Shown in pieces: positions 43,638 through 50,957 of a stretch of 64,000 bases of DNA. The notes below the pieces were generated by a model. The model had not been told where the DNA came from and did no database searches. It was given only the letters and a program-made list of their open reading frames with translations. A program made the position numbers and the translations under genes. Source of the DNA: Citrifermentans bemidjiense Bem (GTDB lineage Bacteria; Desulfobacterota; Desulfuromonadia; Geobacterales; Geobacteraceae). The stretch lies in NCBI RefSeq assembly GCF_000020725.1, contig NC_011146.1:744001-808000 (forward strand), in the 5' to 3' direction. The first letter of the stretch is position 1; the number at the start of each line of letters is the position of its first letter.

Positions 43638-44480
43638 CTACTTGTTCCGGCAGGGGGCTGCGTTGTTGACCGGCTTGAAGGATCCTTGCTCAATCTCGTT
43701 TAATTTAACTCTGATAAAGTAGTAAGATTGAGCGATCTTGTCAAGCTCGTAAGGCAGATTCGTAGGACGCAATGTTTCAGAGTTCCTCTCGCTTCTCTCT
43801 GTGTATTCCTGCAGCTTCCTCATCGGCACCAAAACGATCATCTTTAACAGAGTGATCACCCCGGCTACTGTCAGCACCAGCGTCAAGAGTGAGAAAATCA
43901 GCATCTGGATCTTGATGGATGCCAGTGCCCCCTGGGTCGCCTCCTGTGAGAGACCGATGTCCAGGGTGCCCAGGACCTTCTGGCTTGCTGGGTGGAAGTG
44001 GCAGGCGGCGTTGGCGCATTCCGGGTCGTTGTAGATCGGGGCCATTATGGCCAAAACCCCTTCGCCCGCGGCGTTTTTGAATTGCCGCGCCTTCTCCATG
44101 CTCCCCAGGGTCGAAACCGGCGCCTCCTTCTCGTGGCACATGACGCACCCTTCGGCCTTCTTGTCCACCTGGCGGTTCACTTCCTCCGGCTTGGAGGAGA
44201 AGGCGACTACCCCCTTCTTGTTGAAGATCCTGACGTGCTGCACGCCGCTTTGCGCGCTGATGTTCTGGATGATGGCCCGGTTCAGTTCGGCGTCGGACTT
44301 CATCATGGCGTAGCGGGTCGATTTGAGCACGACGCCGGCCAGGTTGTTCGCCTGCAGTATGGAGTCGCGGATCACCACCTGCTTTATGGCGGCGTAAAGG
44401 AGCACGAAGCAGACCACGAGAAATCCGGTTACCACTATGCCTACGGGGACCAGGGCCCTTCCTGCGATCTTGTCGAACAT
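43638..44480 (-). CDS. Stand-alone diheme periplasmic sensor with HAMP and no output domain
   Basis: A 280-residue protein from ATG 44480 (AAGGGAG upstream). Membrane helices at about 10-32 and 192-216 enclose a periplasmic domain with CVMCH (residues 112-116) and CxxxxCH in CANAACHFHP (residues 155-164). The spacing and sequence match the sensor half of the kinase at 32632-34260. After the second helix only a HAMP-like stretch and a short tail remain; no kinase, receptor or cyclase domain follows. It sits at the end of the NrfD cluster, so it may be a redox-sensing subunit or a non-catalytic electron carrier of that complex. Confidence 0.8.
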   Translation of the reverse strand: MFDKIAGRALVPVGIVVTGFLVVCFVLLYAAIKQVVIRDSILQANNLAGVVLKSTRYAMMKSDAELNRAIIQNISAQSGVQHVRIFNKKGVVAFSSKPEEVNRQVDKKAEGCVMCHEKEAPVSTLGSMEKARQFKNAAGEGVLAIMAPIYNDPECANAACHFHPASQKVLGTLDIGLSQEATQGALASIKIQMLIFSLLTLVLTVAGVITLLKMIVLVPMRKLQEYTERSERNSETLRPTNLPYELDKIAQSYYFIRVKLNEIEQGSFKPVNNAAPCRNK

Positions 44481-44572
44481 GGCGCCATCTCCCTTGCGCT
44501 CTTCGCGCGCCTTACCCTGGCGGCTCGCCGGACCTCGTTTCGTCCTTTGAGCCGCCGCCGGTTTCGCGAGGG

Positions 44573-45928
44573 TCAATCCAATTTGGTCATTTTGCTGTAG
44601 GAGGCGACGGCCACGGGGCTCGCCTCGCGGTGGCCAGCCGCCGGTGCGGTCACCGCCTCGGTTACCGTGACCTCTTCCTCCTGCTGCCTCCACTTGTAGA
44701 GGATGGGTAGGCGGTACAGGATGAAGCGGTACACCACGATGTAGATGGCGAAGATGGTCAGGCTGATGACGACCTCGCGCCAGGGCGGGATCTCCCTTTC
44801 CGGCAGTTTCCAGTTGAAGGTGATGATGGCGGTGTTGACCCGATTCAGCACCACGCCGAAGACGGTGGCGAAGGCGCCCAGGCGGATGACGCCCATCTTG
44901 CGGGTGTGCACGCCGTAGGTCATCAGCACGAGCGGCAGCATGAAGCCGACGATGATCTCGAGCATGAACCACTGCCCCCAACCGCTGTCCAGGTAGCTCC
45001 ACTTGTTGTCATGGGCGATGCCGATGAGCTTGATGGTGATGTAGGTCGCGATCCCCATGCAGGCCCCTTTGGCGAGGGTCACGGTGCAGCGGTCGAGGGC
45101 TTCCTTGAACCTTCTGTCGGTGCGCCATCCCATGAACTTGTAGGCGATGGTGCTGACCGTGATCACCATGCAAAGGCCCCCGGGAAGGGACGACACGAAG
45201 AAGTGCAGCCACTGGAAGGATGAGGAATACCAAAGCGGGTGCACCTTGCCGGGCGCGTAGGTGAAGAGCGCCCCTAACGCCCCCTGGTGCAGCGTGGAGA
45301 GGATGATCCCGGAAACGGTGAGCCCCAAGGTGATCCTGCGCACCCCGCGCTTGCCCGCCGGGAACCCGATCCACTCGAAGAAGGCGGTGGAGACCTCGGC
45401 CACCTGCACCGAGAGGTAGGTGGCGACGTGCCAGGCGACCAGGAAGAGGACCGCCGCCGGGCCGAAGGAGACCACCATCGGGTAGGGGAGCCGCCAGGGC
45501 TGCCCCAGGTCCGCCAGCAGGTAGACTACCGCGAAGAAGTAACCCAAAAGCCCGTTCAAAAGGGCGAGCCGCTCGATCGGCTCCAGGTCGTGGCGGCCGA
45601 AGATCTCGCAGGCGGTTCCCAACTGGAACCCCGAGGAGGATAGCGGCACCATGGCGAAGAGGCCGAAGCCCAGGAAAAGGCCCCAGGGGTAGTCGTTGGA
45701 GCCGCTGGTGGCCCAGGCGAGCCCGAAGACGAAGCGCCCCAAAAGGATCGGGATGCCGATGGCGAAGATGGCGGCGAGTATCCAGTTGAAGGGGTTTCTG
45801 AACGCCTGCAACAGGTACTGGCTCGGGGAGAGCCCCAGAAGGAGCTTCTGGACCACGGTCCGCTTCTTCCCGGACTCGTCATAGGGCGAATCGACGACGG
45901 CCAAGCCGTGTTTAATCATGTTTTTCAT
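44573..45928 (-). CDS. NrfD/PsrC-type quinol-oxidising membrane subunit
   Basis: A 451-residue integral membrane protein with about nine to ten helices, typical of the NrfD/HybB family that exchanges electrons with menaquinone in the membrane and passes them to a ferredoxin-like subunit. Motifs include WGLFLGFGLFAMVPLSSSG and LADLGQPWRL. It forms a set with the 4Fe-4S protein and pentaheme cytochrome upstream, resembling the Geobacter Cbc4 (CbcSTU) menaquinol oxidoreductase; CbcU-like is the closest name. GAGGAG precedes its ATG within 10 bases of the Fe-S gene's stop. Confidence 0.88.
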   Translation of the reverse strand: MKNMIKHGLAVVDSPYDESGKKRTVVQKLLLGLSPSQYLLQAFRNPFNWILAAIFAIGIPILLGRFVFGLAWATSGSNDYPWGLFLGFGLFAMVPLSSSGFQLGTACEIFGRHDLEPIERLALLNGLLGYFFAVVYLLADLGQPWRLPYPMVVSFGPAAVLFLVAWHVATYLSVQVAEVSTAFFEWIGFPAGKRGVRRITLGLTVSGIILSTLHQGALGALFTYAPGKVHPLWYSSSFQWLHFFVSSLPGGLCMVITVSTIAYKFMGWRTDRRFKEALDRCTVTLAKGACMGIATYITIKLIGIAHDNKWSYLDSGWGQWFMLEIIVGFMLPLVLMTYGVHTRKMGVIRLGAFATVFGVVLNRVNTAIITFNWKLPEREIPPWREVVISLTIFAIYIVVYRFILYRLPILYKWRQQEEEVTVTEAVTAPAAGHREASPVAVASYSKMTKLD

Positions 45929-45930
45929 GG

Positions 45931-46839
45931 TTAGGGCTCCTCCTCTTTGGATTCGGTGTCATGTCCCTCTCCCCCCGATTCGTGTTTGGAGAGGAGGTGG
46001 ATCCCGGAAAAGAGTGCCGGCCAGATGGAAAGCACCATGGGCACCATGCCGAGGAAGTCCTTCACGTTGGAAATGATCGGGTCGTTGCTGAGCGACGGGT
46101 CGAAACCGATCTTGTCGAACTCGGTGCCGGAGAGGTAGAGCCAGCTGGTGCCGCCGACCTCCTTTTCACCGTAGACATGGTCTAGGTAGCGGTCGGGGTT
46201 CGAGCGGATACGCTCGTGCGCGATCTTGATCAGGTCGGCCCGGTGCCCGAAGGTGAGCGCCTCTTGAGGGCAGATGTCGACGCATGCCGGGGGTTTGCCC
46301 ACCTTGAGGCGGGTGTCGTAGCAAAGGATGCATTTCTTGATCACCGGGTTGGTGACGCTTTCGTAGTCGTACCCCGGGACGTTGAAGGGGCAGGCGATCA
46401 TGCAGTTGCGGCAGCCGACGCAGACCTTGGAGTTGTAGATGACCGCCCCCTCCTTGGTCTTCGTATAGGCGTTCACGAAGCACGAGGTGAGGCAGGCCGG
46501 TTCGTTGCAGTGGTTGCACTGCACCTTGCGGTAGACGGGGCCTCCGGGCTTTTCCTTCTCGTACTGGTTCACCACCGTGTACGCCTTGGCCGTCGGGCGG
46601 CGGGGCTCCTCGAATACCGACTTGTCGTCGAAGGAGGTGTCCGGCTCCGGCAGTTTCTGTTCCTTGTTGCAGGCAGCCTCGCAGCTGCGGCAGCCGATGC
46701 AGCGGGTGGTATCCACCAGGACCCCCATCGATTCCGGGTATCCTTCGAAGGAACCACTTGCCCACCCCTTGTTGGTCTTGCCCATCGCTATGGTGGTCCC
46801 GCCAATCAGGCACGCCTTCAGGAAGTTTCTTCGTTTCAT
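45931..46839 (-). CDS. Tat-exported 4Fe-4S ferredoxin-type subunit
   Basis: A 302-residue protein. ATG 46839 has GAGGAGG upstream and begins with a twin-arginine signal (MKRRNFLKAC). Four cluster-binding Cys sets are visible: CIGCRSCEAAC, CNHCNEPACLTSC, CVGCRNCMIACPF and CILCYD...CVDICP, as in DmsB/NrfC/HybA proteins. A hydrophobic C-terminal helix (MVPMVLSIWPALFSGIHLL) may anchor it. It should relay electrons between the NrfD subunit and the pentaheme cytochrome on the periplasmic side (CbcT-like). Confidence 0.9.
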   Translation of the reverse strand: MKRRNFLKACLIGGTTIAMGKTNKGWASGSFEGYPESMGVLVDTTRCIGCRSCEAACNKEQKLPEPDTSFDDKSVFEEPRRPTAKAYTVVNQYEKEKPGGPVYRKVQCNHCNEPACLTSCFVNAYTKTKEGAVIYNSKVCVGCRNCMIACPFNVPGYDYESVTNPVIKKCILCYDTRLKVGKPPACVDICPQEALTFGHRADLIKIAHERIRSNPDRYLDHVYGEKEVGGTSWLYLSGTEFDKIGFDPSLSNDPIISNVKDFLGMVPMVLSIWPALFSGIHLLSKHESGGEGHDTESKEEEP

Positions 46840-46884
46840 CAGCGTCCTCCTCAAATCATGAATGAGCTGCTATCGATGTCGATT

Positions 46885-47409
46885 CTAGTGCTTCTTGGCA
46901 TGGGCGGGTTTGGCCCCCAGTCGCGAAGAGCTGTTGAACGCCTCTCCCGCTTCCGTGCGGGTATGGCACTCCTGGCAGCCGACCGGACCGGCTCCTTCCT
47001 TCTGGTGGCAGCCGATGCAGTTTTGGTGCATGGCCCCTTTGAGCCCCATCTTGTCCTTGTGGTAGCGCTGCTTGTCGGCATGCTTTTCGGCCAAGGTCTC
47101 CGGGGAGAAAGGCTGCGCCGAGTGGCACCCCTTGCAGGAGACCACGGCGGTGGGGCTCGAGTTCTGGTGGCACCTGGCGCAATCGGGGTCGAGCACCAGC
47201 GTGCCGGTTGTGTGGTGATGGCAGCCGGCGCATTCCTTCAACTGCTGGATGTGCTTCGCGTGGTTGAAGTCGAACGGTTTGTACAGCGTGCCGTTCTGGT
47301 TGAGGGTGACGGAGTCGGGAACCGCCGCGCATTGAGCCGCGAGAGGGGTGAACACCGAAATGGCGCCCAGGGAAAGCGCAGCAACTATAAGGTGTTTATA
47401 AGAGGACAT
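46885..47409 (-). CDS. Periplasmic pentaheme c-type cytochrome
   Basis: A 174-residue protein with a signal peptide (residues 1-28) and five CxxCH sites: CAGCH, CARCH, CKGCH, CIGCH and CQECH. The first is followed by extra histidines (CAGCHHH), and FNHAKHIQQ supplies a distal ligand, as in class III (c3/c7-like) cytochromes. AGGAG precedes ATG 47409. It is probably the periplasmic electron acceptor of the Fe-S/NrfD complex (CbcS-like, although CbcS is described as having four hemes). Confidence 0.88.
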   Translation of the reverse strand: MSSYKHLIVAALSLGAISVFTPLAAQCAAVPDSVTLNQNGTLYKPFDFNHAKHIQQLKECAGCHHHTTGTLVLDPDCARCHQNSSPTAVVSCKGCHSAQPFSPETLAEKHADKQRYHKDKMGLKGAMHQNCIGCHQKEGAGPVGCQECHTRTEAGEAFNSSSRLGAKPAHAKKH

Positions 47410-47471
47410 GTCATGTTCTCCTGGCTGTGAGAGTTGGGGAGGCGGACTCCCTTGAACCGTGCAGCTAGCTA

Positions 47472-47654
47472 CTAGTGATGCGTTTGCGTCTTCGTCTGCT
47501 GCTCCTTGTGGTGCAGGTAGCGGTAGAACATCGGGAACCCGATGAAGAAGGCGACGCAGATCAGGTACTCGACCCCCTTGATGTACTGGTAGAAGTCGAC
47601 CAGAGTGAAGACCTCCTTGATCTGTCCTATCGATCCCAGTGATTGCTCGACCAT
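47472..47654 (-). CDS. Small membrane protein (60 aa)
   Basis: A 60-residue protein with one membrane helix (VEYLICVAFFIGFPMFYRYL, about residues 28-47), an amphipathic N-terminus and a His/Lys/Gln-rich tail. AAAAAGGAG lies at good spacing before the ATG. CcoQ-like in size only. It sits between two other cluster-1 genes and is likely a small subunit or assembly factor. Confidence 0.75.
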   Translation of the reverse strand: MVEQSLGSIGQIKEVFTLVDFYQYIKGVEYLICVAFFIGFPMFYRYLHHKEQQTKTQTHH

Positions 47655-47693
47655 GGTAGTGGCTCCTTTTTGACGGTAATGAAAGCCTGGCGG

Positions 47694-47942
47694 CTAGTGC
47701 GACTTCACGCGCGACGGCGATTTCTCCTGCTCCTTGCCAAGCCCCTTCAGCATGCCGTAAAGGGTCATCATGGCCGGGATCAACTGCACCACGAGCACCA
47801 GTGCGCAAAAGCCCAGGAAAATGAAGATCCCCAGCTTGCTGACGAAGACCTTGCTGGTAGAGGCGGCGAAAGCGTTAGCTGTCGTCATGAAGAAGACTAT
47901 GGCAGTGTTGACTGCCGCCGACATACGCATTCTCGTTTTCAT
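47694..47942 (-). CDS. Small membrane protein (82 aa), KG-tail family member
   Basis: An 82-residue protein with an N-terminal export or membrane segment (about 8-26, ending FAAS) and a second helix (IFIFLGFCALVLVVQLIPAM). A short cytoplasmic tail with MLKGLGKEQ follows. AAAAAGGAGG precedes the ATG. The second helix closely matches the C-terminal helix of the receiver fusion at 55569-56228 (IWLFLAFCALLLVTQLLPVF) and, more loosely, those at 48480-48731 and 55273-55539. No described family is recognised. Confidence 0.75.
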   Translation of the reverse strand: MKTRMRMSAAVNTAIVFFMTTANAFAASTSKVFVSKLGIFIFLGFCALVLVVQLIPAMMTLYGMLKGLGKEQEKSPSRVKSH

Positions 47943-48015
47943 GGTGTTCCTCCTTTTTAGTTGATGTTGAAAAGGACGTGCCGGGCGCGATACCCGGTTT
48001 GTTCCTGGGCTATTG

Positions 48016-48402
48016 TCATGCGAGCTGCGGTCTCAGGCTGTCGAAGGCGCAGCGCACCGCCTGCCTGATCTCCTCCCTGTCCTCGGCGTTCACCGGTTTC
48101 AGCGCGTGGTAGAAAATCCCTTCGCTTCTGAGCTTTCTGGAGAGCGGCAGCGACGCGCCGGCGGCGATCAGTATGATGGTCAGCCTGCGGTTGCACTGCT
48201 TTAAGAGCGGTATCAATTCGGCAGCGGTGAACTCGTCGAACTTGGTTCCCAAAAGCACTACCTGGGCCGTCTTCTTCAGTATCCCGGAGAGCGCGCTCTC
48301 CACGGAATTGGTAACGATCACGTTGTAGCCGGACTCGATGAACATCTCTGCCATCTGCTTTCTGCAATCCATATCTTCATCCACTATGAGAAGTCCTTGC
48401 AT
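48016..48402 (-). CDS. Receiver-like protein lacking the phospho-acceptor Asp (pseudo-receiver)
   Basis: A 128-residue CheY-like fold. The acidic pocket (IVDED, residues 6-10) and the Lys of HALKP (residue 102) are kept, but the phospho-acceptor strand reads VVLLGTKF, with Gly52 where Asp should be, and the Thr/Ser strand reads IILIAAG. The receiver domain at 55569-56228 has the same substitution and shares EGIFYHALKP exactly. It probably acts by protein contact rather than phosphorylation. ATG 48402 is preceded by GAGGG. It is embedded between small membrane protein genes in cluster 1. Confidence 0.8.
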   Translation of the reverse strand: MQGLLIVDEDMDCRKQMAEMFIESGYNVIVTNSVESALSGILKKTAQVVLLGTKFDEFTAAELIPLLKQCNRRLTIILIAAGASLPLSRKLRSEGIFYHALKPVNAEDREEIRQAVRCAFDSLRPQLA

Positions 48403-48479
48403 GGCTTTACCCTCACATGGCTTGGAACGTTGCAAGCGGGCACCGGACCAAAGGACGCTCGGCCCGGCGGTTTCAGGAG

Positions 48480-48731
48480 TCACACCCCGGTCTTGTTCTC
48501 CTTGACCGCGTCTTGAGCGCGGCTTTCGGCCTCCGAGGAAAAAATACCTTTCACGATGTCAACGAACATGTTCAGGCCGGGGCGCAGCTGGAACAGGATC
48601 ACCACGGCGATGAAGGCTATGAAAACGATGCCGGCAAGGCCGAGCCCCGTCGATTCTTTTGCTCCGGAGGCGGCCAGGGCCTGGGTTCCGGTAACCAATA
48701 GTGACGCTGTAGCTGCGGATAGAAGTTTCAT
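48480..48731 (-). CDS. Small membrane protein (83 aa), KG-tail family member
   Basis: An 83-residue protein: an N-terminal signal-like helix (residues 3-21, LAASG), a membrane helix (about 31-50, IVFIAFIAVVILFQL) and a tail with MFVDIVKGIFSSEAES. AAAGGAG precedes the ATG. It is the first gene of cluster 1, about 70 bp after a sigma-54 promoter. It has the same layout as the proteins at 47694-47942 and 55273-55539. Confidence 0.78.
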   Translation of the reverse strand: MKLLSAATASLLVTGTQALAASGAKESTGLGLAGIVFIAFIAVVILFQLRPGLNMFVDIVKGIFSSEAESRAQDAVKENKTGV

Positions 48732-48801
48732 GATAATCTCCTTTCCTTTTTTCAGGTTTCCAGACAGCGGATGACAGCTTTTACCGGCTTGGCTACCTGA
48801 A

Positions 48802-48818
48802 TAGCATCGACCGTGCCA
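48802..48818 (-). promoter_or_regulatory. Sigma-54 promoter of respiratory cluster 1
   Basis: On the minus strand TGGCACG-GTCG-ATGCTA, matching the -24 (TGGCACG) and -12 (TTGCW) elements with the obligatory spacing. It lies 71 bp upstream of the first gene (ATG at 48731). Confidence 0.85.
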
Positions 48819-48902
48819 TATGAATTTTAATTTTATACTTCGTTTAATTTCGGTGAGTTAGCGTGAGGAGAGCGCACGGGAGAGGCGCTTTCAGGGGGGA
48901 AA

Positions 48903-49023
48903 TGTATAGGCGGGGTATACACGCGATTTGCCCCCTTCAGAGCCAAAAAGAGGGCTTTTCAGCTAAAAGGGAATGATTTCAGGTACTAAGCTTAGGTAGG
49001 GTGGTGTATGGCTATGCAATACA
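48903..49023. promoter_or_regulatory. Pair of activator-binding sites (TGTATA-N7-TATACA)
   Basis: A perfect dyad TGTATA-N7-TATACA at 48903-48921 and an imperfect one (TGTATG-N7-AATACA) at 49005-49023, 102 bp apart. They lie 85 bp upstream of the sigma-54 promoter. A half-site TGTATA is at 49053-49058. The same pair with 101-bp spacing occurs at 59930-60049. The rest of 48732-49285 holds no gene. Confidence 0.75.
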
Positions 49024-49285
49024 CCCGTTTTTCGCTCCGCCGCCTCCCCCGGTGTATAGGGTGAAGCGGCGCACCGAACTGAAGAGGGGAAGCGGGGTGA
49101 ATGTCTTTTCATGTCTTTTTGTTGACACCAGCTTTATTGTGGGCTATTGATGGACTGCTACTATGCCAGTAGCCTCCTCACAGCGGCAACTTTCAGGACA
49201 AAGTGGCTGCACCAGGCTCAACAACCTCGTCTAACCTCATGACAACGTGGCGCATCTATAACTGAAGTATGAAATGGTGGCTTGC

Positions 49286-50695
49286 ATGAATATTCTCGTG
49301 GTTGATGATGAGTCTGTGATCAGAGATGGCCTTGCCAGAATACTGGAGGGAGATTCTTTCACGGTGGATACGGCAAAGAGTGGTCATGTCGCCATTGAGC
49401 ATCTCCAGCAAAAAGAATTCGACCTGATAATAACCGACCTGAAGATGCCGGGGGTGAGCGGATTCGAGGTCCTTGCCGCGGTGAAGACGCTGCAGCCGGA
49501 TACCCCGGTCATCATGATCACCGGCTTCGCCACTGTGGAGACTGCGGTCGATGCGATGAAAAACGGCACGGTCGACTACATCGTGAAGCCCTTCACCCCG
49601 GAACAGATACTGGAAAAGGTGCACCTGGCGCTGGAGCAGAAAAAGAACACGGTGGAAGATCTCTATGTGAAGAAGGAGATCGACTGCCATCACGGCTTCG
49701 ACCAGTTCATCGGCGACAGCCGGGAGATGCAGAAGGTCTACCGCCGCATCATGCAGGTTGCCGCCACCGACTCAACCGTCCTCATCACCGGGGAGAGCGG
49801 CACCGGAAAGGAACTGGCGGCGCGGGCGATCCACAAGAACAGCCCGAGAAGGGACCTTCCCTTCGTCGCCGTCGATTGCACGGCACTTGCCGAAAACCTC
49901 CTGGAGAGCGAGCTGTTCGGGCACGTGAAGGGTTCCTTCACCGGCGCGATGCAGACCAAGATGGGGCTCTTCATGGTCGCCGACGGCGGCACGCTGTTCC
50001 TGGACGAGGTCTCCAACATAAGCCTCGCCACACAGGCGAAGCTCTTGCGGGCCCTGCAGGAGAGGCAGGTGACTCCCATCGGCGGGACGCAGCCGGTCTC
50101 CTTCAACATACACCTCGTAGCCGCGACCAACCGCAACCTGAAGACCATGGTGTCGGAGGGGATCTTCCGCGAAGACCTTTATTTTCGGCTCAACATCATC
50201 CCCCTGGACCTCCCCCCCCTGAGGGAGCGCAAGGGGGACATCCCGCTTTTGGTCCGCCACTTCATGAACAAGTTCATGGAGGAGGTAGGGAAGGACCTGC
50301 GCGGCATCTCGCCCGAGGCGATGCAGTTTTTGGAAAACTACTCCTACCCCGGCAACGTCAGGGAACTGGTGAACACCCTGGAGCGCGCCGTGGTGCTGGC
50401 CGAGGGGGACGTGATCCAGAAGGAGAACCTGGAGCTGGGGGATTCCGCCGAGACCGAGCTTTGCACCGGGTTCGACGGCTTCGTGCCGACCAGCGCCGAG
50501 GCCTTGAAGGAGATGAAGCGCCACATCCGCGACCGCTCGGTGGAAAACGTCGAGAAAGCCTTCGTCATCAACGCGCTCAAGCGGAGCAACTGGAACATCT
50601 CCCGCGCCGCCGAGGATACCGGGATGCTGCGCCCCAACTTCCAGACCATGCTGAAGCGGCTGGGGATCTCGGTGAAGGACTACTTCGGCAAGTAA
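49286..50695 (+). CDS. NtrC-type sigma-54-dependent response regulator
   Basis: A 469-residue activator: receiver (residues 1-118, phospho-acceptor in IITDLKMPG), AAA+ domain (about 140-375, Walker A GESGTGKE) and a Fis-type helix-turn-helix at the end (ISRAAEDTGMLRPNFQTML). The sigma-54-contact loop reads GSFTGA instead of GAFTGA, an accepted variant. It is divergent from cluster 1 and borders the TGTATA-N7-TATACA sites, so it is a good candidate to bind them. ATG 49286 gives a canonical receiver start (MNILVVDDE); ATG 49274 is also possible. Confidence 0.92.
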   Translation: MNILVVDDESVIRDGLARILEGDSFTVDTAKSGHVAIEHLQQKEFDLIITDLKMPGVSGFEVLAAVKTLQPDTPVIMITGFATVETAVDAMKNGTVDYIVKPFTPEQILEKVHLALEQKKNTVEDLYVKKEIDCHHGFDQFIGDSREMQKVYRRIMQVAATDSTVLITGESGTGKELAARAIHKNSPRRDLPFVAVDCTALAENLLESELFGHVKGSFTGAMQTKMGLFMVADGGTLFLDEVSNISLATQAKLLRALQERQVTPIGGTQPVSFNIHLVAATNRNLKTMVSEGIFREDLYFRLNIIPLDLPPLRERKGDIPLLVRHFMNKFMEEVGKDLRGISPEAMQFLENYSYPGNVRELVNTLERAVVLAEGDVIQKENLELGDSAETELCTGFDGFVPTSAEALKEMKRHIRDRSVENVEKAFVINALKRSNWNISRAAEDTGMLRPNFQTMLKRLGISVKDYFGK

Positions 50696-50957
50696 TCACT
50701 GCAGAGCAACTGGTTTGAAACTGGCAAGTCGATCCCTGGCGCACTCATCTGTTCCTTTCCCGCAACATCTCCCCAGTTCTCACTGGACCTGCCGCCGCCT
50801 TTGCAGGAACAGTAAAATGTCTAAACCTCCCTGCTACTGCGCCGCGTTCCTGCGCCCTGACAGAAAAACTCCCCTTCAATAGCAAGATTCGATCTCTGTG
50901 TTACACTGGGTTCCATTGTTCTTCTCTAACGGTTGTTGCCCAGACAGAGGTCAACCT

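Noticed and set aside
43638-45002. A 454-codon version of the diheme sensor
   Set aside because: Residues before the MFDKIAGRAL start overlap the NrfD gene in another frame and look like a frame shadow.
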